This document shows, piece after piece, positions 44,390 through 56,478 of a DNA stretch of 64,000 nt. The DNA is taken from assembly GCA_033239125.1 (NCBI GenBank), contig BSWB01000001.1, positions 60,183,416 through 60,247,415 of the forward strand, written 5' to 3'. The notes below the pieces were generated by a model. It was not told where the DNA came from, did not search any database, and saw only the letters and a list, made by a program, of their open reading frames with translations. This stretch comes from Fagopyrum homotropicum (Eukaryota; Streptophyta; Magnoliopsida; Caryophyllales; Polygonaceae). The stretch's first letter is position 1. Every line of letters starts with the position of its first letter. A program made the translations under genes and the position numbers.

Positions 44390-45103
44390 TCGGATAATTA
44401 TTCGCCAATATGATTAGTATGGGCGGCAAAACCAATTTTATCCGTCAATCCGGTCTGAAAATTTCGTTGACTCAATCCGAAAACCCCCGATATTTTAGTA
44501 TCCGTTTTGATCCGGTTAGAATCCGATACGGGATATCTTCCTAGATCACCGGATCGGATACGGATCAAGGTTTTAGGCATCCGAGATCCACGGATATCCG
44601 AATAATCATGAATATTTGAATAATCATGGATATCCGCCTATCCGGATACTCATGGATCAGTGGCTCACCGGATATCCATGGATAATCTAATATCCAAATA
44701 TCCGTACTTTAATATTCAATTTTTTTATCATCTATATACTTATCATTTTTACTTTGATTTGTTTTGTGCCTTTTAATTGTTTTTTCATTACATTTTGTGA
44801 TAAACAAAGTAGCAAATATATATCCGGAGATATTCAGATCAATCGGATATCGGATCTGGCTAAATCATTTTTGCATATTCAGATCAAGAGGATATCCGGA
44901 TCAATCGGGTCAAACAAAAGTCATTCGGATCATCCGGATATCCGTGGATAATAATCCGATCCGATCCAACCAAATCATTTCGCATACTATATTTTGGATT
45001 CCAGATCAACCGGACATCCGGATAATTATCCAATCCGATCATGGGAAAAATGCCGGATATCCAACCAAATACGGATCGGAATGGATATCCGAATTTAAAA
45101 CCG
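44390..45103. repeat. GGATATCC-rich stretch
   Basis: Many copies of GATATCCGGAT, GGATATCCG and GGATCGGAT words on both strands, most of them palindromic. Origin unknown; possibly another inserted element or a diverged array. No gene. Confidence 0.65.
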
Positions 45104-45369
45104 GGAGATATTTAACACGAGTGATCATTACAATTATCTCGATAATTATTGCTAGTGAAGAAAGATAATTTATGAAAATATAAAAAATTTACTGGTACTA
45201 AAAAGGAAAGAGAATATTGAAAAACAAAACACATTTATTAGTATTTTGATATAAGCCGTTTATCTTCTTCCTTTGTTAATCACTAACATTTATAGATGCT
45301 TTTATATTGATATTTTTAATTAATTTAATTTAATATTCATTAAAATGTCTTTATTATTATTATTATTAC

Positions 45370-45400
<31 letters not shown>

Positions 45401-45670
45401 ATTATAATGGCATTCAAAATTATCTTCTACTTCATTTAGCTAATTGTCGACCAAGGGTTAATATTAAAAAAAAATATTTCATTACATTATTTTTATCTTA
45501 AGAAATTAAAGTAATCTATGTTTATTCAATTAATCAAAGTAATCTAATAAAAACAAAATATAATATTAGGGTGTGAGAACAAATGTAACTAATATTGAAT
45601 GGATTAAAAAGTACTAAAATTATCTTTCTTATTCTCTAACATTAATTTACCGGGAGATCTCAATATTTAA
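45104..45670 (+). repeat. Inverted pair of a 0.5-kb repeat, left copy
   Basis: Matches the reverse complement of 48740-49275: GAAAGATAATTTATGAAAAT, CACTAACATTTAT, CTTCATTTAG.TAATTGTCGA and ACATTATTTTTATCTTAA are shared. Contains a (TTA)n run at 45350-45400. Confidence 0.7.
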
Positions 45671-45702
45671 AATTATATTTTTTATTTTATAACCTTAATT
45701 TG

Positions 45703-48700
45703 TGTAAGGTCCCAAATTTTATGGCGCGTTTTCGATATTTATTTATCCGACTTCTATCGATATTTTATTAGATTAAAATTTTTTTTTTATTTTTTTTATT
45801 AAAAGTATTTTAAGGCGTAAAATATTTTTCCCGAGCATAGTTTTTGATACGTTTACGTATATCCGTTTTATTATTTTCGGAAAATTCAGGAAAGTTTTTC
45901 GATTCGGAAATCTCGTTTCAAATGTTTTCGATCGAGTTATTCTTGATCGATTTATTTATTCCCTTTTCATAAATGTCCTTTCCTTCTTCCTTATGCCTGA
46001 TGACACCCTTGTTGTCACCCTTGCTGGCCTCTGATCCCGCCCAAGCTACCCGAGGTAGCCCCCTGCACGCTCCTTCTCTCTGTGGCTAGCTCAGCTACCC
46101 CCGACCCCTTGATCCCCTCAATTTGACTCAGCCTGTGATCCCTCATTTCTTCCCTATCGTTCCAATTGTCCACTGTCTACAAATTGAGCCTCTCAACTCT
46201 CCACCTCTGCTCATCTCAACAACCTTCACACATCTCCTCAGCTCCTCACCTTCGTCCTCCTTTGTCGAGCCAGCACCGCCACCGTCGAGCCTGTCTTGAG
46301 CAACGACAACCTGCAAACAAAAACCCACAACAAACGCCGTAGCAGCACAAATCGACCTCTGTTCCCCCCTCCTCCTCTGTCAAATCGGCACACCGGAAGC
46401 AACATACGCCGGGAGTCGAAGCCCTCGCCGGAAAGCTCGTGCCTTGGCCCGCCTTCTCGCCTGGGCATCCAAACCCACCGGATCCTGGAGTCGCCGCCCC
46501 TCGCGCAGTTCAATCCGCCACCGCCTAAAACTCTCTACAGTAGCCTCCTTGTCGCCTGTGCTCCCCTGCTTCCACCAGTGAAGCTCCGCAGCACCGGGGA
46601 GGCCCTCGCCGTGCTCTCCCTTGCTTCGCCTCGCCGGAGCCAACGCCACCTTCTCCGCCCAGTTTCCGCCCCGCCAATGGACTGCCCTACCGTCTTATTT
46701 GTTCTACTCGCCGCCGAAGAGCTGCCCCTGCCGCCAAGGAGGAAGGCCGCCTCAGTCGCACCGCCTTGTTGCCGCCTTCCCTCAATTGCCGAAGGAGAAG
46801 CCTCCCGGACCCACAGCCAGCCGCCACCCTCGCGAGTCTCCCTCGCTGCCGCTGCTCTGATGTCTTCATTTTTCCCCAATCTGCGCCTTCATCGATAGGG
46901 TTAATGAAACCCTTCTTCAAATTTAACAGCAGCCCCCCCCTTATTTTGAGTTAATTGCAGAAGTGACCCACTGGTTTGTATTTTCAGTTTATGGCCCATA
47001 TTTATGTTTTTGCAATCATGCCCTCATTGGAATTAATTACATATTTTGGCCAGATTTCTTATTTACATAAACTGACCCATATTTTTATATTGTAGTTTGT
47101 GTGCCGGGTTTTACAATTATCACTTGTGCCTTTGTTGGATTTATTTCGGATTTATGACCCATGTGTATATAATTGTATAAATTGCCCGGTAAGTGTTTTT
47201 AATATTTTAAACTCGGATTTGAATTACGGGATTTTAACGTTGGCTTTTGAAAACGAGTTTTACCTTAGGATTTTATATATATTATATATTACGATCAAAT
47301 TTAGCGTATAAGCTAAATTTGTTTAGTTTTGGTGTTAGGTTCGGAAGCGCCCCGATAAAGGCCTAACGAATCCAAGTTCGGCATCCATAGATCATTTGCC
47401 GTCTTTGACGTTGTGTGAGTACTCTTTTCCTCGACTTAGTTATGTTTAGTAGTAGTATCATGCTAGGTTGGATATAACATAACTTAGAGTGAATACCAAG
47501 TAGTGGTTATGAACCTTAGGTGAGTTTTGAGGATTTATGATTGTGCTAAGACTTGAGGTGTTTGGTTATCTTGTGAGGTTGTTATAAGGCTTTAAGTTAT
47601 AGGGTTGATCTTGTGAGTGTTTTGAGGCTCGAGGTTGGGGTTGTATGATCTTGTGGGATTTTGGACTTTAGGTTTGGCTTATCCTAGCATGTGGTTTGAT
47701 GGTTATGACCTTGTGAGATCGTGAGGAGTAAGAGTTGTTATCCTAGCATGGTTATGGGTTATGATCATGCGAGATTATTGGGACTAGAAGTCTAAGGACT
47801 TCTAGCATGTGAGAGAGATGCTGATCGTGTGCCTTTTTACAGGCGTTGAGTGTCTTCCTACGGGAAGCTGAGAGCGGGATATAGCGGGATTATCTTTGGG
47901 ACGAGGTAAGTCTCCGGACTTACTTAGCTCGTATTCCTTGTATTAGCATTGATGTGTGTTTGGTGGTGTGTGTTTATTATTTATTGTTTATAACAACTAA
48001 ACCGGAAATAGGATCACCGACCTTTATACTATTTGGCCCAAGTGTATGATAACGGGCGGTGACATCACTGCCTAGCTCTTGCGTAGAGCTAGGAGGTTCT
48101 TGGCGACTAGCCCGTGTGGTTAGACGGTCGGAGGCATCCACCGTTCCATGCGGTAAGTGGGGACCGAGGCAAGTTTCGGGAGATTCTCGTGTCACAAAAG
48201 AAGTTGAATTAGAACGGGATACGACTTAATAATAAAAAGATAATAAACCGGACTTGTGTGATTTGGTGTACATTGTGTGTTATGTTGATTTACTTGTGTT
48301 TGTGCCTTTCACCTTGATTCTAATGCTTCGAATATTAGCTAACGGTTTTATACCGATTGTTGTAGATTGCCTTGCAGGTTAGGATTGCGGCCGAGAGATC
48401 CGGAAGAGTGGGCAGCCGGGGTTCCGTATATTTTAGGAGTGGGTTTTGGTTGGAGTCGGGTTGTGTTTTATTCTTCGTTTATTCTGTTGGTATGCCGCGT
48501 GTATGGCGTTTTGGTCTTTGGTGTTGTTTATCGGCTGAAGTCTTTTGTTGTTTCTTTCGGGTTTCCTTTCATTGCATTGCATAAAATTGTATTTCGGTTT
48601 TGCCTTTTATTTGTGCCTTGTTGCAAGATCCGGTGAAATTGTTGTCAAGCTAAGGGTCGGGACCCATTGTGAGGTCCCAACCCGTAGCATCCCGAGTCCC

Positions 48701-48719
48701 GCGGATTCGGGGTGTTAAT
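45703..48719 (+). repeat. Solo LTR B (3.0 kb) nested in the hAT element
   Basis: Starts TGTAAGGTCCC and ends in the family end GAGTCCCGCGGATTCGGG plus GTGTTAAT. ATTTG flanks both sides (45698-45702, 48720-48724), a probable target duplication. The last two bases differ from the expected CA. A GC-rich block (46000-46930) gives Pro/Ser/Arg-rich open frames on both strands, up to 200 codons at 46296-46898, with no recognised domain. Longer than LTR A by about 1.1 kb. Confidence 0.7.
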
Positions 48720-48739
48720 ATTTGCAATTTGCTGAAAGA

Positions 48740-49275
48740 TCTTGACATTTAAATTTTATGAATATAAAAAAGTAATGCTATTAAATAGGAAATACAATAA
48801 TAAACACATTTATTTAGTATTTTTAAATCCATTCAATATTGGTTACAATTGTTCTCTGTTTTATTTTATTTTGGTTATTTTGATAAAATAAACATAAATT
48901 ACTTTGATTTATTAAGATAAAAATAATGTATTGAATATATTCTTTGTTAATAATAACCTTTGATCGACAATTATCTAAATGAAGCAAAATGATATTTTAA
49001 ATGTCATTAAAATAATAATACAAAAAGTTTAATGATTACACAATTAGATTAAATAAAAATATCGGTACAAAACATCCATAAATGTTAGTGACTAGCAAAG
49101 GAGGAGACAATACTTATATGGAAATATTAGATTTTTATTTTATCAATACTAGCTTTTCTTTTAGTACTATTAAATTTCTTAAATTTTCATAAATTATCTT
49201 TCTTATTCATTAGCCATAATTATCAAGATGATCTCAATTATTACTGGTCATAATTATCAGATGATCTCAACCTTT
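48740..49275 (-). repeat. Inverted pair of a 0.5-kb repeat, right copy
   Basis: Reverse-complement partner of 45104-45670. A transcript across both, with LTR B as loop, could fold into a long hairpin. 49276-49690 has no gene. Confidence 0.7.
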
Positions 49276-49689
49276 AAACTTAATAAACGGTTTAGATCCA
49301 TACAACTTCACCATGAAGTTGTTTTTGAGCTTCACTAGAGCCGGACCGGGATAAATACTATCTATTTTCTTTCTTGATAAATCATGTCAAATTATCAAAT
49401 TAACTCAAAACTCAAATTCTATTAATTCAAATTGAATAATTTTATATATTGTAAGAGAAAAATAAAAGATGAAAACTTAACATATTCTATGCATATCATG
49501 AACTTATGATACATGTAAGAGTAATGAACTTATGATACATGTAAGAGTATTATTGTTTTAAAATTTTAGGTTTAAATGTGTAATTTTATTTTATTTTTAT
49601 CAATTTACTCCGAATTAACATGTCATATTGGCTTGGACTACTTCATAGTTTATAGTTCATACTATCACATCATTTTACTTCACATTATC

Positions 49690-50080
49690 AAGGTTATCTA
49701 GGGTCGGGTTATTTTGGGCTAGCGGCTCATTTCAAGTCGGGTTACTTTGGGCTAATAGGTCATTTCGGGTTGGGTCACTTCAGGCTATCGAGTCATTTCG
49801 GTCGGGTTACTTCAGGCAATCGGGTCATTTCGGGTCGGGTTACTTCGGGCTATCGGGTCATTTCGGGTCGGGTTACTTCGGGTTGTCGGGTCGTTATCGG
49901 GTTATTCTACTCGGGTTTTATCGGGTCCGGGTCATTTTCGGGTTCGACCGTTTGGGTTATTTATTATTTCGGGTTAAATCAATATCAAGCGGGTCGGTTC
50001 CGGATATTTTCTTTTTTTAAAAATTTTCGGGGCCAGGCCGGGCTCGGGTTTGTCGGGTCGGTTTCACGGATCGGGTCAAC
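49690..50080. repeat. Right subterminal array, about 33-bp units
   Basis: About six units of CATTTCGGGTCGGGTTACTT plus CGGGCTATCGGGT from 49702 to 49895, then looser GGGTCGGTT words. It has the same orientation as the left array, not inverted. Confidence 0.85.
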
Positions 50081-50149
50081 TTTTGACAGCTCTACATACA
50101 CGTGTATACGTGTTCTTCTCCGGCTAAATGTTCATCATTATCACCGTGA

Positions 50150-51240
50150 TTCCTTCCAAAGTTTCCACCTTTCTTAAGCAAATCTCGAACTCATGCCTAT
50201 CTCCTTTAAGTTGCTCTCATATCTTCTTGGCTTGAACTCTTTTTGATGATTGGGATGGTCCCTCATCATTTAGTCTTGATGGGTTTGGAAGCAAGCATCA
50301 TACTACACTCTCTTTCTTTAGCCCTCGTAGTAGAAATAATTTCTTCAAGTGTTGGTAGTTCATTGCACCCAAGGACTTGAACATGATGGGATTAGAGGAA
50401 ATTAAGACCGGCCAGGAAAACATAAGATATGTGTTTGTCAAAATATTGTTTGAGAGTAGTATATCATCACCATCCTCGCACTTTATTTGAAGGGTGTGAT
50501 ATTGGTCAAGTTCTTGGCAAATACTTTGCAAGATATTAGCATACTCAATAATAGATTTTTCTCCCCGTTAGGTAGAGTATGCTTAAATTGTGAGTTCAAA
50601 AATTAGAGTTTTGTCCTTCGATTTAGAGTAGGATCTAAACATAAACTCTCATATGTTCTTGGTTGTATCAACGAACATGAAAGTGATGTTGATGGTGAGA
50701 TCCATTGAATCCCAAAGCCACGACATTATCACTGAATCCACAACTTCTAATATTGTCATTTTTTTTAATGCGTAATCTTTTGTTGGGTTGACATTAGTGA
50801 GATGATGAAATTTTCTTTTGTCCTTGAGATAAATTTTGACAAATTAGATCAAGTGATATAATGATTTCATGTGAACTTGTAACCCGGTTGAATGTTAACC
50901 AAATCAGTTTTTTGTGTTTTGGTGGGATCGGACATGAGGAAAGACAAATTGAAAAGGACGACTAAGGTTGAGATGGAGTAGCAATGAAGGATACAACAAG
51001 AGTAAAAAAAACATATATAGATACTTTGATACCATGAGAGAAATGGAAGAGAATCTTGTACATTCATGATAGGAATCAAGGGTATAAATACAGAGGATGG
51101 TGCAGAGAGAGTTGAACCTAGAAAAATGAGACGAAAAATAATAACTACAACACAAAATAATAATTACAACATGTCTACATAACTAACAAAACTTATAATT
51201 AATTATTATAATAGTAGACTAATAATAAATTATACCTACA
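50150..51240 (-). mobile_element. Decayed copia element (-), 5' LTR, primer site and gag
   Basis: LTR at 51035-51240 (- strand TGTAGGTATAA to TTTCTCTCA, 206 bp) followed by the primer site TGGTATCAAAGT (51023-51034). Gag on the - strand from about 50770 to 50290: VIMSWLWDSMDLTINITFMF, SQFKHTLPNGEKSIIEYANI, LQSICQELDQYHTLQI and LGAMNYQHLKKL, matching the copia gag pattern with stops and shifts. Protease to RNase H are missing; the hAT element lies just beyond. Confidence 0.65.
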
Positions 51241-51697
51241 TGTAAGATTAAGTTTTTTTGCAATGAATATAGTCATCGATGATACACAATTAAGCATTTT
51301 TAAACAATCTAAATACATAAGACTTATTTATACACAATTAACAATTAGCAATCCAAATTCCAAATATTTGTTTTATTGGGCTTATTGACACATTTAAACC
51401 TTTGTGTGAATAACTTAAGTTTAAAAAGATGTAAGAAGATTTTATTTTGTTTTGTTTTAATTAGTGCAATTATCTATAAACTCTTTGTTTGATAAAGTAC
51501 AATTATAAAACATATATAAGTAAGACTAGATTATGAGAACTAGACCCATAAAGTCATCATACCTCCAACAATTTATATGAACGAGTCATATAAATAAGAA
51601 ATTGCATCAATATTCACATGTACGATTTAATTGATGATTACGTACAAAAAAATTAAGAATTCTAACTAAACAAACAATGTGACACTTTCACACATAA
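51241..51697. other. AT-rich intergenic sequence
   Basis: No gene and no clear element seen. Confidence 0.5.
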
Positions 51698-51706
51698 ACA
51701 AAACAA

Positions 51707-53185
51707 GGAATTGGTTCAGGTACATAGTGATCTTGTGGTAAGGCCTTACGGAATAATCTCGATCGTTGATTCATTTGATCCAATGAAATACATTCATCCA
51801 AGTCATGTAATGATTTAAGAGAGGTATGGTGGTAATTTTGCAGTTTTTATAAGATACGAGGGTAATTTTTTTTCCTTTTAAAATTTTGTTTTAATAAAGG
51901 GGGAGTTGCATTTTTGTAATTTTTATGAGAAAAATTATTAAAGTAATCATCCCAATTCATAATATTAGTTCTATTCATTTAAAAATATACACTATATGTT
52001 CTGATATATATATGTAGGTGTTCACATATTATTTGTTAATTTGGAAGTTGTGTTTTTATGCACTTTATAACTTGTACATGTTTAAACTAATAAAACACAA
52101 TGTTTGATCTAACAATACACAATATTCAAATTAATGATTCTCAAAATTTGAACTAATATTATAAAATTTCATAATTTTAGTTCAATTTGTTCAAAAGTGT
52201 AAACTATTAGTTTTGATATTTTCTATAAATAGTTAACATATTATTTTATTAATTTTATATTATATTTTTATGCACTTTGTTACTTGTACATGTTTGACCT
52301 AAAAAACACAATGTTTGAACTAACTTTACACAATATTCAAATTAATGATACTTAAATTTTGAACTAGTATTCTAAAAGTTCATATTTTTATAGTTATGGT
52401 ACTAAAATCAAGTATTTTATTAGTTCTAATATTTTATATTATTAGTTCATGCATTATTTTTGAACTTATGGACAAATTTTATGAAAAGATGTATGAATTA
52501 TTAGTACAATATAATTTGAACTAATTGAACAAATAATTTGAACGAAGGCTACAAAAATATGAATCATTAGAATAAACAATTTGACCTAAGAGAAGAAAGG
52601 GGGAAAACTTGGAATAAAAAAGTTCAAAATTTTTATACTATTAATTCAAAATGTTTGAACGAAAATGTATAGAAATTTTAAATGAAAAAGTGTTAAAAAT
52701 TAGAACTACTAGAACAAACAAGTTGAACTAATTGAACAAAAATATTAATCATTCGAACAAACAATTTGAACTAGCAGAACAAAGGGGGACTGAAATAAAA
52801 AAAATCAAAAAATTTATACTATTAGTTCAAAAAAATTGAACGAAAAAAGTGTTAAAAAATAAGAACTACTAAAACAAACAGTTTGAACTAATTGAACCAA
52901 AATATGAATCATTAGAACAAATAGTTTAAACTAACGGAACAAAACAAAACGTTTCAAATTTTACAAAATTTTCACCGCATCAAAGGCTTGTAAAAGAAAA
53001 TTTCAAAAGAACAAAAATGTCGTTTGAACTTCATATAATTACAAAAATGTTATCACGTTGTCTAAAAAATCATTAAATGACGTGGATTAATCTAGACCGT
53101 TGAATCAAGTGTATTAACGGTGGAAAATGCTTCGTAGCTTCGTACCTTCGTACCGGTAGTTTTATTCCGTACCTGAACCAATTCC
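51707..53185. mobile_element. Non-autonomous Mutator-like element, 1.48 kb
   Basis: Ends GGAATTGGTTCAGGTAC and its exact inverted copy (17 bp), with a perfect 9-bp target duplication ACAAAACAA (51698-51706, 53186-53194). A 9-bp duplication points to the Mutator superfamily. Inside, 52020-52960 is built from diverged tandem units rich in TTTGAACTAA, GAACAAA and ATTAGTTCA words. No transposase. Confidence 0.82.
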
Positions 53186-53194
53186 ACAAAACAA

Positions 53195-53919
53195 TATGTA
53201 AATTTAGGTTTGGACCCGTGTGTAGCACGAGTCTACTCTTCTAGTAATAGTAAGAAAATATCTTATTCAACCTAGACCATTCAACTTCTCAACGAAACAC
53301 GATCCTATTTTTCTTCTTCTACTGATTATGGATGCTAAGTTTGAAATGGATGATTATGAAAAGGGGTCTTCTCTAGTACAAAGTGGAGAAGATGAATTTG
53401 TTGCATGCTTTATTTCTCCATCTTTTACGATCTAAAAATTTCACTTATCCCTATAGGTTTTCAGGATTGGAGGATATACAAAGTGTTAATTTGCTTCCCA
53501 TCAGGCAACACTTTAAACCGGTATCAGTTGATCTCTTTTATCCTTGAGAAGCTGGCTTCGCAAGCAAAAAGGATTAGCATTGTTCTGTTTTCTGGCACTA
53601 GTATTGAGCAGTGATGGAAAAAAAATGTACAAAGTATCCCAAAAAAAGGTCAATAAACATACTCGGACCATTCCTTATCTAACAGTACATTTTGCCCAAA
53701 TATTAGAATAATGGCGATGGAGGCTTTGCAAGAGAAAGGGGCTCAATCAAATTGACAGGGATCTATACAATTTTCTAGAGATTTGTGAACAGAAGCACAG
53801 TTCATTGTTTATTGGAAATCAAGCAGGGGGTTTGAAGTTTTAGGGATACAGGAAGATGCCCACCAAGTGTTTGTTTTTATGTCCCAAAGAAAATTTTCTT
53901 TGGTGAGCTGAATTTTTCT
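53195..53919. other. Unassigned sequence before the RT gene remnant
   Basis: Holds a possible gene fragment from about 53327 (MDAKFEMDDYEKGSSLVQSG) and a 69-codon frame at 53405-53614. Not recognised. Confidence 0.35.
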
Positions 53920-56289
53920 ATGACGTCGGAGGGCAATGGTTTCCGTCATTGTCCGCTTAGATCATTTCATGGGTGTGGTGATGGTAGGGAGGGAAGTAGA
54001 GGTTTCTCTTGCCTAGTAAGTCATTTGAAAAAACAACATCTCTTTGCGGTTGAACGCAAGAATGAAGTTCGGGGCTTATTTGAGTGTGATCTTGATGTTT
54101 TTACGGCGTTTGTGGAGGTGTTGGTTGCTCTCAGGATGTGGTTGTGTGGCCGGTGTATGAATCTTCATGCTCTAAGTCGTGAATGCCGTCACCCAGATGA
54201 CGTTGTTTCTTCCTTTGGTGATGAGGGTGGATACAATGTGGGTATCTTGAGGCCGGTTGTGGGTATTTCGAGGCCGGTTGCTGGAGATCAAGTTGGGGTG
54301 GACGATGCGAGTATGTGTTTTGATGTAGATCTGTTGGAGAGGGTAATGTGAGTTCCTATTTCTACCGTGAAAAGCATCCCTCATAGTTGTCGTCTTAGGT
54401 TCTCTCAAGCGTTATTGAGCGCTCTCTTGAAGGTGGTAGCTAAGCCCGGGTGTGTAGTTGCTTGGGTTATGTTGTTTTTACTTCTTCGGTGCACTTTGCA
54501 AGTGTTCAGGCCTTTGAGTAGGCGACAGAAAAGATCGGGAAGTAGAAAGTCGATACAACATCAGCGGATTTTGCAGGCATTGTCTATTTGGGGAGAGGCT
54601 GAGGGTGTTTCGAGGCTAGTGGAAGCCTTGTTAGACCTTCAGAGCATAGACCTTTTGAGATGGTGGATGGTGGCTCTGGTGATAGAGGGGGTTTAGAGAG
54701 AAATTCTAATATCAAGAAATGCCTCCGCAAGGTTTCGGATGGACATTTTACGGCCGCTGTTAAGGTTTTGTACTCTTTTGGTGTTGCTTCTTACAGTGAG
54801 ATGACTTTGAAGGTGTTACAGGCTAAACATCCCCACAAACCTCCACCTTCTAAGTCTTGCACTACTTTTCATGAACCACCCCTCATTGTTGACATCGATT
54901 TGGTATTTAAATGCATCAAGTCCTTTCCCAAAGGTACTTCTTGCGGTAGAGATGGCTTGAGGGCACAACACATCTTAGACGCTATGTGTGGTGAGGGTTC
55001 CTCTGTTGCCACGAGTCTTTTGAGAGCGAACACCTCAGTGGTTAATCTGTGGTTGAGAGGCAGGTGTCCCCTAAGTTTGGCCGAGTTTGTGGCTTCGGCT
55101 CCTCTTACGCCGCTGTTGAAGCCTGACAATGGAATTCGACCCATTGCAGTTGGTACTATATGGAGACGGTTAGTGTCTAAAGTTGCTATGAAGAGTGTGT
55201 GTAAGGATATGGGAGGATATTTGGGAGATTTACAGTTTGGAGTGGGTGTTGCAGGTGGTGCAGAGGCTTTTCTACATATCGTTAATAGAGTTCTGAGTGA
55301 TCGTTATACCGATGATTCTCTAACTATGTTGATAGTGGATTTTTCCAATGCCTTCAACTTGGTTGACAGGACCATTTTGCTTAGGGAGGTTAGAGAGAGA
55401 TGTCCGTCTATCTCCTTATGGGTTGATTTGGTTGATAGGAGATGGAAGTTACTTTTGATTTGACCCTAAGACAAAAAGGCGGTTTTCAAGTGTCTTCAAT
55501 CCACACATAGCCAAGATTTCCTTGTTGCCATACCCATTGATGGACTTGGGCAATGTATGTCCCCGATTGAGTATCATTCAGTTTTTGAGTATCATTCAGT
55601 TTTTAAGTATCGCCTTATTATTCCTCTATACCCGGTTGATGAGATTTGTCCTATGCCAATTTTAGATTCTTTTGAGGAGCATGTGGTTCATTGTAAATAG
55701 CTTTCCGACTTCAAATATAGGCATGATTTGGTCCATGATGTGTTGTGTGATGTATTTAGGAGGGCGGGGGTATCGGTTAAGAAGGAGACGCTTGTGTCCT
55801 TATTGACTGACCCACGAGAGGAGAGGACCACCTTGAGGCCGGCAGATGTCTTGGTGTTTGGATGAGCGGGTGGAAAACATGCTTGCATCGATTTGACTGG
55901 AGTTTCCCCACTTGTTTGTTTGGGTAGTGGACCTTTTGCGGTGGATAAGCCGGCGCTTAATGCGGCTTCTGCTAAGGTGGCCAACATGAGAAAGCTTGTA
56001 TTGAAAATCAACAGGTGTTTCTTCCGTTCACTTTCGACACCTTTGGTTTCCTTACGCGCGCGATGCTATTGAAATTCTCAAGAGGGTGCAACGGGTCTTG
56101 CATAACAACGTTATGTCTCCTAGGTCTTCTGACGTTGTTTTTAGGAGGATCGGATTTGCTATCCAAAAAGGATTGACGGCATAACTTTTTGCCCGTCTTC
56201 CTTCTAGCTCAATGTAAAATACCAATATAACATTATACATTAATAATTAACAATTCATTTGTTGGGTTAAAAAAAATAATAATAATAAA
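53920..56289 (+). pseudogene. Plant non-LTR type RT gene with endonuclease-like tail, palm deleted
   Basis: Start region FRHCPLRSFHGCG...FSCLVSHLKKQHL looks like a C2H2 finger. The frame runs through a TGA at 54349-54351 to VKSIPHSCRLRFSQALLSAL, shifts near 54690, then NIKKCLRKVSDGHFTAAVKV, FPKGTSCGRDGLRAQHILDA, LAEFVASAPLTPLLKPDNGI, RPIAVGTIWRRLVSKVAMKS and IVDFSNAFNLVDRTILLREV (RT motif A). Near 55440 it jumps to sequence from the protein's far end (LRQKAVFKC, AIPIDGLGQ), so the block with the catalytic YxDD is missing. The end, in several frames, shows LRPADVLVFG, GGKHACIDLTGVSPLVCLG and RRIGFAIQKGLTA, a nuclease-like tail. An A-rich (AAT)n tail lies at 56269-56289. I recall this protein type from many plant genomes. 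Confidence 0.8.
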
Positions 56290-56478
56290 TAGTTGCAACA
56301 AGTGTGCGGGTGTCGTTTGCGAAAGCAGGAATCGGCATATATTCTGTCTGTGTGTTTCATCACCATCTCCCTTGTATAAATAAGAGGAAAGAGTAAACAC
56401 TAACCATATTGTGTGGACAATCACAGCTGACAGAAGTAAGAGCAGCAAAATAATCAAAACTACTGTCAGCGGCAAAAA

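Larger units (their letters stand above)
43748..50094. mobile_element. Non-autonomous hAT-type element, 6.35 kb, with nested insertion
   Basis: Terminal inverted repeats TAGAGCTGTCAAA at both ends and a perfect 8-bp target duplication CATACACG (43740-43747, 50095-50102), as for hAT elements. Both ends carry arrays of GGGTCGGGTT-like repeats. No transposase is visible. Inside lie a GGATATCC-rich stretch, two inverted copies of a 0.5-kb repeat and the 3.0-kb solo LTR B. Without LTR B the element would be about 3.3 kb. Confidence 0.85.

Noticed and set aside
46296..46898. 200-codon Pro/Ser/Arg-rich frame on the + strand
   Set aside because: Lies inside solo LTR B; long frames overlap it on both strands, as expected from GC-rich sequence. 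No domain seen.
52020..52960. Repeated words that could suggest a CRISPR array
   Set aside because: Units are diverged, AT-rich and without constant spacers; they are the inside of a Mutator-like element in a plant genome.
54172..54408. 78-codon - strand frame
   Set aside because: Antisense shadow of the RT gene remnant.
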